Numbered from the stretch's first letter, positions 1-5,758 are shown. The stretch is DNA of 21,997 nt from Oscillospiraceae bacterium (GCA_017939025.1 JAGBAI010000140.1:1-21997), one strand, 5' to 3'. Numbers and translations: made by a program. The notes: generated by a model from the letters alone, not told the origin.

Positions 1-924
1 ATTGCCGCAGGTGGCTATGTTGGGCAGATGACATGGCAGGGACTGCTTTCCTCCTCCATCGGTTTGTCCATTGCCAATCCCGGCCATTTTCTGGAAGCTG
101 AGATCGGTGTGATCCCCATGGCGGCGTATATGGGAAATGGGGTGAATCTGTTCGTAACCGTGGCGCTGCTGCTGCTTCCTCCGGCCTTCGCCATGTTGAT
201 GCATCCCGCCGGCGGCAATGTCTCCCCGCTGGAGTTTGATGCCATCCGTGCGATCTCAGAAGAGGAAAAGGCGGCGCCCTGCCGTCCGGAATCCCCCACC
301 GTGGGCGAAAGACTTAACTTTAGTCCCGTTATTTCCGGCGTGATTGGCTTGATGGGCGGCATCTACATTATCTATGCCTTTGTGACCAAAGGCTTTTCCG
401 CGCTGGATATTAACTTTGTAAACTTCATCTTCTTCATTTTGGGTATCCTGCTCCACGGGAACGTCGCCAATTATATTCGTGCGGTGACAGACGCAGTCAG
501 CGGCGCCACCGGCATTATTTTCCAATTCCCTCTGTACGCGGGCATTCAGGGAATGATAAAATACTCCGGCCTTGTGGGGATCCTCTCCTCGGCAATTGTG
601 TCCATCTCCACGCCCGTGACCTTTTATTTTTGGACGTTCCTGTCTGCGGCAATCATCAATATGTTCGTTCCCTCCGGCGGCGGACAGTGGGCCGTACAGG
701 GCCCCATTGCAGTGGCATCGGCAAAAATGATGGATGCAGATGTGATTAAGACCTGTTTAATGGTTGGCTACGGAAATACCTGCACCAATATGTGCCAGCC
801 TTTCTGGACCATCGCGCTTCTCGGAATTACGGGATTGAAAGCGAAGGACATCATGGGCTATTCCACGGCGATCATGCTCTGCGGCGGCTTGATCTTTGTC
901 ATTGCGAGCTTTTTGCCGATTTGA
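1..924 (+). CDS. atoE: AtoE-family short-chain fatty acid transporter, 3' part
   Basis: The frame is open from the first base, so the gene begins upstream; about 307 codons are visible and the family is usually about 440 residues, so roughly the first third is missing. The protein is very hydrophobic. It carries the family-like segments NPGHFLEAEIGVIP near the visible start, FVPSGGGQWAVQGP in the middle and a QPFW...GLKAKDIMGYS stretch near the C terminus, which I recognise from the AtoE/short-chain fatty acid permease family (inner-membrane uptake of acetoacetate, butyrate and similar acids). The gene ends in TGA at 922-924 and is followed at once by a strong terminator, so it is the last gene of its transcript. 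The assignment to the family is fairly firm; the substrate is not known from sequence. Confidence 0.8.
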   Translation: MAAGGYVGQMTWQGLLSSSIGLSIANPGHFLEAEIGVIPMAAYMGNGVNLFVTVALLLLPPAFAMLMHPAGGNVSPLEFDAIRAISEEEKAAPCRPESPTVGERLNFSPVISGVIGLMGGIYIIYAFVTKGFSALDINFVNFIFFILGILLHGNVANYIRAVTDAVSGATGIIFQFPLYAGIQGMIKYSGLVGILSSAIVSISTPVTFYFWTFLSAAIINMFVPSGGGQWAVQGPIAVASAKMMDADVIKTCLMVGYGNTCTNMCQPFWTIALLGITGLKAKDIMGYSTAIMLCGGLIFVIASFLPI

Positions 925-946
925 CTATGAGGATTTTATGAAAATC

Positions 947-982
947 AAAAAAGCACTCCGCCAAATGGCGGAGTGCTTTTTT
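947..982 (+). terminator. Rho-independent terminator after the AtoE gene
   Basis: A perfect 10-bp GC-rich stem (953-962 with 967-976) closes a four-base loop and is followed by a run of T. A-runs on the other side make it potentially bidirectional, so it could also act on minus-strand transcripts that pass the tRNA terminator. Confidence 0.88.
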
Positions 983-1078
983 GGTGCCTCGTCGGGGATT
1001 CGCTTTTCTGCGGAAAAGCCACGGCGGTTGCAACAGTCCACCGGACTGTTGCTAAGAGCCGCCTTTCGAATCCCCGAC
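979..1078. repeat. Cruciform-forming small element carrying a tRNA-Lys 3'-end copy
   Basis: Bases 979-1002 repeat exactly the 24 bases at 1126-1149, which are the 3' acceptor/T-arm end of the neighbouring tRNA-Lys gene. The last 12 bases of this copy (991-1002) are the left arm of an inverted repeat whose right arm is at 1067-1078. Between the arms sit two further hairpins: a 7-bp stem at 1002-1008/1013-1019, and a stem at 1023-1027/1059-1063 extended by a perfect 10-bp stem at 1030-1039/1043-1052. The whole can fold as a three-way cruciform. No ORF fits it. It looks like a small non-coding repetitive element or insertion linked to a tRNA-Lys end; its family is unknown to me. Confidence 0.65.
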
Positions 1079-1092
1079 TAAAAGGAAAAGTA

Positions 1093-1128
1093 TCAAAAAA
1101 CCGCCCCACCTACGGTGGAGCGGTCTTT
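1093..1128 (-). terminator. Terminator of the minus-strand tRNA operon
   Basis: On the minus strand an 11-bp stem (1100-1110 with 1114-1124, one G-U pair) is followed by six T. It starts one base after the encoded CCA of tRNA-Lys, the last gene of the tRNA operon. Confidence 0.85.
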
Positions 1129-1204
1129 TGGTGCCTCGTCGGGGATTCGAACCCCGGACACCCTGCTTAAAAGGCAGGTGCTCTGCCTACTGAGCTAACG
1201 AAGC
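1129..1204 (-). tRNA. tRNA-Lys(TTT)
   Basis: The minus strand folds as a full cloverleaf. The acceptor GCTTCGT pairs with ACGAGGC (one G-U), the D arm is GCTC/GAGC, the anticodon loop is CTTTTAA in a CCTGC/GCAGG stem, and the T arm is CGGGG TTCGAAT CCCCG. Discriminator A and CCA are encoded. It is the last gene of a five-tRNA operon. Confidence 0.96.
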
Positions 1205-1236
1205 ATCTATATAAAGGCGTGAGCCTTGTTTTGCGT

Positions 1237-1311
1237 TGGCAGGGATGGCTGGACTCGAACCAGCGGATGAGGGAGTCAAAGTCCCTTGCCTTACCACTTG
1301 GCGACACCCCT
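1237..1311 (-). tRNA. tRNA-Gln(TTG)
   Basis: A cloverleaf is seen on the minus strand with acceptor AGGGGTG/CATCCCT, anticodon loop CTTTGAC (anticodon TTG) in an AGGGA/TCCCT stem, T loop TTCGAGT, discriminator G and an encoded CCA. It is the fourth gene of the tRNA operon, between a hairpin and tRNA-Lys. Confidence 0.96.
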
Positions 1312-1321
1312 ATGTGGATAA

Positions 1322-1361
1322 AAAAGAATCAGGGATTGGGATCGATGCCCAATCCCTGATT
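1322..1361 (-). terminator. Hairpin with T-run inside the tRNA operon
   Basis: A perfect 14-bp inverted repeat (1327-1340 with 1348-1361) with a 7-base loop is followed on the minus strand by TTCTTTTTT, which is terminator architecture. It lies between tRNA-His and tRNA-Gln. No promoter is evident between it and tRNA-Gln, so it is either a partial terminator that lowers Gln/Lys dosage or a processing signal. Confidence 0.6.
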
Positions 1362-1364
1362 TGG

Positions 1365-1441
1365 TGGGGTGGGTAATGGGACTCGAACCCACGACACCCG
1401 GAACCACAATCCGGTGCTCTAACCAACTGAGCTATACCCAC
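1365..1441 (-). tRNA. tRNA-His(GTG)
   Basis: A cloverleaf is seen on the minus strand with acceptor GTGGGTA/TACCCAC, anticodon loop TTGTGGT (GTG), T loop TTCGAGT and C73. A G at 1442 can supply the G-1 that pairs with C73, as expected for tRNA-His. CCA is encoded and then repeated once more in the trailer. Confidence 0.96.
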
Positions 1442-1479
1442 CACGTCTGTCCACGTGGGATCTTGATTACTGACAAAAT

Positions 1480-1556
<77 letters not shown>

Positions 1557-1569
1557 AAATCGACAAAGT

Positions 1570-1644
1570 TGGAGCGGGTGACGGGAATCGAACCCGCATC
1601 CCCAGCTTGGAAGGCTGGTGCCCTAGCCATTGTGCTACACCCGC
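1570..1644 (-). tRNA. tRNA-Gly(TCC)
   Basis: A cloverleaf is seen on the minus strand with acceptor GCGGGTG/CACCCGC, anticodon loop CTTCCAA (TCC) in a CCAGC/GCTGG stem, T loop TTCGATT, discriminator T and an encoded CCA. It is the first gene of the tRNA operon, directly downstream of the promoter. Confidence 0.96.
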
Positions 1645-1672
1645 ATGCCCTCCGAAAATTGTCAGCTCACAT

Positions 1673-1701
1673 ATAATATCATATGACCTCGTCTCTGTCA
1701 A
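1673..1701 (-). promoter_or_regulatory. Sigma-A type promoter of the tRNA operon
   Basis: The minus strand has a perfect -35 TTGACA (1696-1701), a 17-bp spacer and -10 TATTAT (1673-1678). The predicted start is about 20 bases upstream of tRNA-Gly. Confidence 0.85.
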
Positions 1702-1757
1702 GGAGAAAATAAGAAAAGTGGCAAAAAAGTCCAAAGATTTCTTTGCCAAAATAGCCG

Positions 1758-1786
1758 TTGCGCAACGATGAGATTTATGCTATAGT
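1758..1786 (+). promoter_or_regulatory. Probable promoter for the tRNA-Ser region
   Basis: TTGCGC (1758-1763), a 17-bp spacer and TATAGT (1781-1786) fit a sigma-A promoter. The predicted start lies just before the tRNA-Ser fragment at 1801. No good promoter is seen directly before the intact tRNA-Ser at 2012, so this may serve it by read-through. Confidence 0.6.
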
Positions 1787-1800
1787 GTAGAGGTTGATAT

Positions 1801-1842
1801 GCAGCGGTATCGAAGTGGTCATAACGGGGCTGACTCGAAATC
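1801..1842 (+). pseudogene. tRNA-Ser(CGA) 5'-half fragment
   Basis: Bases 1808-1842 match bases 2019-2053 of the intact tRNA-Ser at 33 of 35 positions, covering the D arm and anticodon loop with CTCGAAA. Identity stops abruptly right after the anticodon loop. The following bases supply neither the anticodon stem 3' strand, a T arm nor a matching acceptor, so no cloverleaf can close. The 7-base acceptor strand (1801-1807) also differs. It sits just downstream of a plausible promoter, as if it were the original tRNA position disrupted at the anticodon loop. Confidence 0.7.
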
Positions 1843-1903
1843 GAGTAGGTCGGTAGATGCCCCACCTCCGAAAACCCTTGATATTGCTGGACTTTTCGGC
1901 TTG

Positions 1904-1963
1904 TCTACTTTTTTTAAACTTAATATCTACGGTTTTTCTACGCTTTTCTAACATTTTCTACGC
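1904..1963 (+). repeat. Phased TTTTCTACG-type direct repeats next to tRNA-Ser
   Basis: TCTA(C/A) units occur at 1904, 1926, 1937, 1947 and 1957; the last four are spaced 10-11 bp and most follow a T run. The clearest copies read TTTTCTACGC. A further TTTTTCTACG lies at 3475-3484, between integrase and excisionase. Short phased direct repeats on both sides of an integrase gene resemble arm-type integrase or Xis sites, which is an inference. The surrounding 1843-2011 stretch holds no gene; an imperfect inverted repeat (about 1892-1903 with 1985-1996) flanks the array. Confidence 0.45.
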
Positions 1964-2011
1964 ACGGTTCTGGACCGGCGGGAAGCCCGAAAAGCGCTGG
2001 GAATACAATAG

Positions 2012-2100
2012 GGAGATGTATCGAAGTGGTCGTAACGAGGCTGACTCGAAATCAGTTGTACCTTTGGGTACCGGGGGTTCGAATCCCTCCATCTCCGCCA
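2012..2100 (+). tRNA. tRNA-Ser(CGA)
   Basis: A class II cloverleaf is seen with acceptor GGAGATG/CATCTCC, anticodon loop CTCGAAA (CGA) in a CTGA/TCAG stem, a long variable arm (GTACC TTTG GGTAC), T arm GGGGG TTCGAAT CCCTC, discriminator G and an encoded CCA ending at 2100. An integrase gene reading toward it lies 41 bases away, which is typical of a tRNA used as an attachment site. Confidence 0.96.
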
Positions 2101-2103
2101 TCG

Positions 2104-2139
2104 GCCTGCAGTGGTTCGCCACTGCAGGCTTTTTCTTTT
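2104..2139 (+). terminator. Terminator of tRNA-Ser
   Basis: A perfect 11-bp stem (2104-2114 with 2119-2129) closed by a TTCG tetraloop is followed by TTTTTCTTTT. It begins three bases after the tRNA-Ser CCA. Confidence 0.92.
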
Positions 2140-2141
2140 GC

Positions 2142-3362
2142 TCATGCAGGCTGTCCTTCCGGTGTGCGGATGAACATTCCGCTCATTGCATTTGCGGATT
2201 CTTCCTGTGCGGTGAAGTCCAGATGCGCATAAATATCTGCCGTGGTTGCGAAGGTGCTGTGTCCCAGCCAGATCTGAATCTGCTTCATGGAGATTCCGTT
2301 ACTGAGAAGCAGGCTGGCGCAGGTGTGTCTGAGGTCGTGGAAGCGAATCTTCTTCAGGTCATACTTCTGGATGAGCCATGTGAAGTGTTCCGTCACATAG
2401 TTGGGACGCAGGAGCTTGCCGGTCTGGTCGACGCAGATGTAGTCGAGGTAATCTCTGCAGTAGGACTTTTTGAAGAGTCGGCGGAACATTTCCTGCTTCT
2501 CCTTTTCCTCCAGCAGAAGCTTCTCTACTGCGGGAATGAGCGGCAGGGTGCGGAAGCTGGACTTGGTCTTGAGGACATCCTCACCTACAGGTCTGAACTT
2601 TCCGTCGACTTCGGCCTCGATGACCTTGTGTTTGATGGAGATAGTCTTGCGCTCAAGGTCTATGGCATCCCGTCTCAGGCCAAGGACTTCGCTCCTACGC
2701 AGGCCGTAGTAGGCTGCGATTTTCACGCACAGCTCCAAAGGGTCACCGGATACGGCATCGAACAGCGTCAGCATTTCGTCCTCGGTGTAGAAGTTGCCGT
2801 GGTAGACATTTTTCTTGGGACGCTGTACCTTATCCACCGGATTCTTAAGGATGATGTCCTTTTTCACGGCCACCTGCATCGCCTTGCGGAGAATGGAGTG
2901 GTAGTGGATGACCGTGTTGGTGGTGCAGTTATCGTCCAGAATCGTCTGGTAGAAGTCCTCGATGTGCTGGGGCGTTACTTCCTGCAGCTTCAGGTCCAGG
3001 GGCTTGAAGTACGGTAGGATTCTGGCCTTGATCATGTTGGAGTAGCTCTGGTAGGTAGTAGTGGCCAGAGAGGGTCGAGCACTGTTGAGCCACTTTTCAA
3101 TGTAGTCAGTGAATGGGAGCAGTGCGTCCGGATGGGTATTCTTGGTCAGCTTGGCCAGTTCTGCTTCCTTTCTCTGGATTTCTTCCTGCTCCCGCTCATA
3201 TTCGATACGGATCTCGTCGAAGGCTTTTTGAGCCTTGCGGTTACTGGTACCGTTGACGGGGAGCTTGGTGGGAATCCATTTGCACTTGCGCTTGCCATCT
3301 ACCTTGAGGTAGAGAACCGCATAGTAATAACCATTTTTCTGTTGCAGGCTGCCTGTTATCAT
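2142..3362 (-). CDS. int: Tyrosine recombinase (integrase) of a Tn916-like element
   Basis: The protein has 406 residues. The N terminus (SLQQKNGYYYAVLYLK) looks like the arm-type DNA-binding domain of Tn916/ICE integrases. It is followed by a SAM-like core-binding domain (about 80-185) and a C-terminal catalytic domain. The catalytic set is visible: Arg222 in GLRRSE, a Lys near 265-267, HDLRH giving His342 and Arg345, His368 in LGHS, and Tyr378 in DIYAH. The ATG at 3362 is chosen because AGGAGG stands 6 bases upstream; the longer open frame has no such site. The 3' end of the gene faces tRNA-Ser, the usual orientation for an element integrated at a tRNA gene. It should catalyse integration and, with Xis, excision. 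It looks intact. Confidence 0.93.
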   Translation of the reverse strand: MITGSLQQKNGYYYAVLYLKVDGKRKCKWIPTKLPVNGTSNRKAQKAFDEIRIEYEREQEEIQRKEAELAKLTKNTHPDALLPFTDYIEKWLNSARPSLATTTYQSYSNMIKARILPYFKPLDLKLQEVTPQHIEDFYQTILDDNCTTNTVIHYHSILRKAMQVAVKKDIILKNPVDKVQRPKKNVYHGNFYTEDEMLTLFDAVSGDPLELCVKIAAYYGLRRSEVLGLRRDAIDLERKTISIKHKVIEAEVDGKFRPVGEDVLKTKSSFRTLPLIPAVEKLLLEEKEKQEMFRRLFKKSYCRDYLDYICVDQTGKLLRPNYVTEHFTWLIQKYDLKKIRFHDLRHTCASLLLSNGISMKQIQIWLGHSTFATTADIYAHLDFTAQEESANAMSGMFIRTPEGQPA

Positions 3363-3541
3363 TTTTATCCTCCTGTTCGTAATAACAAGTAGTCGTATTG
3401 CCTGCCACTGACAACCCAAACATATCACAAAGGTTTGGGAATAGCTATACCCCAAGTGGAGAAAAACCGCTCGATTTTTCTACGATTTTATGGCAGACGA
3501 CCACGATAATTTCAAAGAATTTATGCCGGTTTGGAATCCGG

Positions 3542-3766
3542 TCAGGAGAGCTTGATGTGGCACATTTCTTCGCCCATCAGATACTCGATGATGCAGACTT
3601 TGGGGATCTTATATGTTCTGCCGACTTTGACTGCCTGGATCTCTTTATCGGCCAGGAGCTTGTAGGCCAGCTTTCGGCTGATGCCGCCCAGCATCTTGCG
3701 GAGGTCATCCACCTCCACGACTTCCGGGTATTTATCGAACATGTTGTATTTGGCGTATTTATTCAT
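3542..3766 (-). CDS. xis: Excisionase / HTH DNA-binding protein
   Basis: This is a small 74-residue protein. The ATG at 3766 is preceded by AGGAGG at 7 bases, which rejects the longer upstream frame. The core VEVDDLRKMLGG, followed by ISRKLAYKLLADKEI, AVKVGRTYKIPK and an EYL helix, is the winged MerR-like fold of excisionase-family proteins, which bend DNA and direct the integrase toward excision. It lies upstream of int on the same strand with a gap of about 180 bases that holds one TTTTTCTACG repeat and a short hairpin (3415-3421/3433-3439). The xis-int order is that of Tn916-family elements. Confidence 0.85.
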   Translation of the reverse strand: MNKYAKYNMFDKYPEVVEVDDLRKMLGGISRKLAYKLLADKEIQAVKVGRTYKIPKVCIIEYLMGEEMCHIKLS

Positions 3767-3831
3767 GGCGATGCCTCCTATGCATGAGGGACCGCCCATT
3801 GAACCGTGAGCGGCCCAATGGTGTTTGATAT

Positions 3832-3869
3832 GTAAAAATAGGCCGCAGCTCATTTCTGAACTGCGGCCT
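3832..3869 (-). terminator. Terminator downstream of the mazF remnant
   Basis: On the minus strand a 9-10-bp GC-rich stem (3840-3848 with 3861-3869) with a 12-base loop is followed by TATTTTTACA. It would end transcripts from the mazF/sigma side before xis. Confidence 0.75.
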
Positions 3870-3886
3870 GGGTGTCGCTGTACCCA

Positions 3887-4222
3887 CTAAGGTGGCAGCG
3901 GTTTCTTAGATGTACCGACGCTGATTTCAAGCGCCTTGTCCACCTCTTTCATTTTCGCTTTTCCGATGCTTCCGATATAGCCAAGCAGACGTTGCTTGTC
4001 CAGTGTCCGGAGCTGTTCCAGCATGATGGTGGAGTCGTTTGGTAATCCGCACTGCCTTCCATCCAGATGTACATGGGTCGGCTGATGGCGGTGTTTTATG
4101 CGGCTGGTGATCGCTGCCACGATGACCGTGGGACTATGGCGATTTCCTATGTCGTTCTGGATAACCAGTACCGGGCGGACGCCTCCTTGTTCGGAGCCGA
4201 TGACCGCTTGAGGCAGTATTTG
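3887..4222 (-). pseudogene. MazF/PemK-family endoribonuclease toxin, N-terminally truncated
   Basis: Reading the minus strand from the TGA at 4223-4225 gives 111 sense codons to the stop at 3887. The product has VIGSEQGGVRPVLVIQND, NRHSPTVIVAAITSR, PTHV, GLP.DS, LEQLRTLDKQRLL and a C-terminal VDKALEISVG, all hallmark segments of MazF (an mRNA interferase). The normal N terminus (about 15-20 residues, including the RGDI.YADL strand) is missing: upstream of PQAVIG there are only a few codons before TGA, no ATG/GTG/TTG start, and no matching peptide in the other frames. The first possible start, GTG at 4118-4120, would remove the active-site strand. No antitoxin gene is seen. I read it as a dead toxin gene, or as one truncated when the element was reduced. 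Confidence 0.7.
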
Positions 4223-4292
4223 TCAAGGTTTGTAGCAGGGAGAAAAATAATCCCTTCACTGTGTAGGCATCGAGAACGCAGTTTTTACAACC

Positions 4293-4760
4293 TTAATTGA
4301 AATATTTTTTGATTTTCTGCAATCTTTTTGACACTGCCTGTTGAGTGCAACCCCATTCCTTCGAAATATCGTCCTGGTTTTTTCCATCGCAATAGAGAAG
4401 GGTGAGCAGCTCCTTGTCTTTTAAAGTTAGTGCCCCAACAATGGACTGTATCTGCGGATTACTACTACTCTCTAACCAACTGTAACGGTCATATAAGTCT
4501 GTATCGTTGAACGTAACTGACAACGCAGAATACTTTCGAAACAGTGTGCTGTTTTTATTCTCATCAGTATCAACACCAATGGTTTCCGGCATTTGTTGGG
4601 TATGAGAATAATATTTTCTACAGCTATTGAAGAACCGCAAATCATACTGATACATTTCTTCAATTGTTTCCGGTATCATGCCAGCGTTTTTATATTGGCG
4701 GCGAAGTTTTTCCCACTCGCGGTCAAACTTTGCTCTTTCTTTTGCGTAATGAAAACTCAT
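4293..4760 (-). CDS. Small sigma-70 region 4-like factor of the element
   Basis: The protein has 155 residues. The ATG at 4760 is chosen because GGAGG lies 7 bases upstream; the longer frame lacks a site. The N-terminal half is charged and helical (MSFHYAKERAKFDREWEKL). The C terminus carries a sigma region 4 type helix-turn-helix: LTLKDKELLTLLYCDGKNQ, then DDISKEWGCTQQAVSKRLQ. Small proteins of this type accompany xis and int in Tn916-like and other clostridial elements (Orf7-type), where they control element transcription. The ribosome binding site is buried in a long hairpin (4768-4815), so translation may be regulated. It could instead be a phage-type ArpU-like regulator. Confidence 0.72.
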   Translation of the reverse strand: MSFHYAKERAKFDREWEKLRRQYKNAGMIPETIEEMYQYDLRFFNSCRKYYSHTQQMPETIGVDTDENKNSTLFRKYSALSVTFNDTDLYDRYSWLESSSNPQIQSIVGALTLKDKELLTLLYCDGKNQDDISKEWGCTQQAVSKRLQKIKKYFN

Positions 4761-4767
4761 ATTGGTT

Positions 4768-4815
4768 CCTCCGTTTTCTGAAATTTTTGATGGGAGCAAA
4801 ATTTCAGAACGGAGG
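4768..4815 (-). promoter_or_regulatory. Long leader hairpin hiding the sigma-like gene's ribosome binding site
   Basis: Bases 4768-4787 pair with 4798-4815 (about 18 bp with a two-base bulge) around a 10-base loop. In the minus-strand mRNA the 3' arm ends in the GGAGG that serves the ATG at 4760. The folded form would block ribosome binding. No T-run follows, so a translational switch is more likely than a terminator. Confidence 0.6.
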
Positions 4816-4854
4816 CCCACGACAGCGCGGACTGGTTCCGGGCATATAAACAAA

Positions 4855-5161
4855 AACACACCCGCATTGCGGCACATAAGGCCGCACAACGAGTGTGTTG
4901 GTAAAGGCTATTTCATTGTTATGCTGAACCGTCAGTTCACGGAAGAGCCCGCAAATGCCCATCTGGGGGAACAGGCTTTTTTGATGGGCTACCATGAGTC
5001 AGCGCATTGTTCAGGCGGTATCATAACCGCTGCTTGAAATCAGCAGCGGAACACTGGATGCAGACCAGCGCATAAAAATCCTCCAATCCAAAACGCAGGA
5101 TTGGAGGGACTGACGCACGGGAAATCACCCCGCCAAAAGCTGCGTTTTTTATATGGCGGGG
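4855..5161. other. Gene-poor, highly structured intergenic stretch
   Basis: This stretch separates the sigma-like gene from the XRE gene. It contains four hairpins: 4855-4864/4890-4899 with an inner 4869-4873/4881-4885; 5027-5034/5042-5049 (8 bp); 5080-5089/5098-5107 (10 bp); and 5128-5134/5155-5161 (7 bp, long loop). The loop AAAACGCA of the third and TGCGTTTT of the fourth are complementary, allowing a kissing interaction. One short plus-strand ORF (4921-5037, 38 codons) lacks a good ribosome binding site. The stretch may encode a non-coding RNA or be an untranslated leader; the strand is undecided. Confidence 0.45.
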
Positions 5162-5201
5162 AGTGTTCTCTATTCATTACAACAAACTATGACATAGCAT
5201 G

Positions 5202-5262
5202 CACCTATAATTGAAATGTCACGCCATTATCAACATGGCATGAAAATATACAATTATAGGTG
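5202..5262. promoter_or_regulatory. Palindromic operator upstream of the XRE gene
   Basis: A perfect 12-bp inverted repeat (5202-5213 and 5251-5262) flanks the gene's leader. Each arm contains TATAAT, one facing each strand, so divergent -10 elements may be embedded in it. A smaller inner repeat (5223-5227/5235-5239) lies between. The right arm reaches the ribosome binding site. This is a plausible self-binding site for the XRE repressor. Confidence 0.5.
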
Positions 5263-5276
5263 GAGGTGAACCAACA

Positions 5277-5609
5277 GTGCATACAGTACCTGAATCACCG
5301 GGTGCAGTCATCAAGGAAGCGCGTCAAAAGACCGGCATAACGATGGAAAAGCTGGCTGAACGAGTTGGGATTACGGAACGCTACTTATATCGCATTGAAA
5401 ACGAAGGGCAGAAGCCCAGTTACGATGTTTTCATCAAACTGATCCGAGAATTGGCAATTGACCCCCGCGTTATAATCCATCCTGAATATCAGGATATGGA
5501 CGGCGAGGTCGGAGAAATCCTGCGGATGTTGTGTACCTGCGACAAGCGCTCCATGGAGGTCGTAAAGGCAACCATTCGTGCGTTGATAGATACGGCACCT
5601 GAAAAGTAA
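5277..5609 (+). CDS. XRE-family HTH regulator of the element
   Basis: The protein has 110 residues. It starts at GTG with GGAGGT 9 bases upstream. Residues about 10-70 form a classic Cro/C1 helix-turn-helix: VIKEARQKTGITMEKLAERV, then GITERYLYRIENEGQKPS and a following IKLIREL helix. The C-terminal 40 residues are a short helical tail. It is transcribed away from the sigma-like gene and sits behind a palindrome, like the Orf9-type repressor of Tn916 that faces the regulatory genes. It probably represses its own and the divergent promoter. A terminator follows at once, so it is monocistronic. Confidence 0.85.
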   Translation: MHTVPESPGAVIKEARQKTGITMEKLAERVGITERYLYRIENEGQKPSYDVFIKLIRELAIDPRVIIHPEYQDMDGEVGEILRMLCTCDKRSMEVVKATIRALIDTAPEK

Positions 5610-5655
5610 AAGACACAAGACGGCAGTTTTTAGTGCTGCCGTCTTGTGTCTTTTT
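5609..5655 (+). terminator. Strong bidirectional terminator after the XRE gene
   Basis: An 18-bp perfect stem (5609-5626 with 5636-5653) with a 9-base loop ends in TTTTT. The A-run on the left lets it also stop the convergent regulator gene at 5759-6451. Confidence 0.92.
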
Positions 5656-5714
5656 CATCATCGGCAAAGCGTTGATGCTATCATACACAACGAAAACCAA
5701 GGGATTGATAAGTT

Positions 5715-5756
5715 TTGGATAAGAAACAGTCAAGACTTGGATAAGATTTGGATAAG
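5715..5756 (+). repeat. Three TTGGATAAG direct repeats in 11-bp phase
   Basis: Identical 9-mers start at 5715, 5737 and 5748, that is 22 and 11 bp apart. Eleven-bp phased direct repeats are the usual site type of OmpR/PhoB-family regulators, and such a gene ends three bases away at 5759. Their position between convergent genes, not at an obvious promoter, is odd. Confidence 0.5.
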
Positions 5757-5758
5757 TC

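Noticed and set aside
1904..1963. CRISPR array
   Set aside because: The repeats are only about 9-10 bases with no spacers of constant length, and no cas genes are present.
1857..3017. Long plus-strand ORF (386 codons)
   Set aside because: It begins in tRNA-flanking DNA, runs through tRNA-Ser and lies antisense to the integrase gene, whose product is clearly recognisable. No family signal and no ribosome site.
4921..5037. Short plus-strand ORF in the structured intergenic stretch (38 codons)
   Set aside because: No good ribosome binding site, no recognisable family, and it overlaps the first strong hairpin. Kept only as a remark.
4855..5161. Retron-type ncRNA
   Set aside because: The hairpin series is suggestive, but no reverse transcriptase gene lies in the window.
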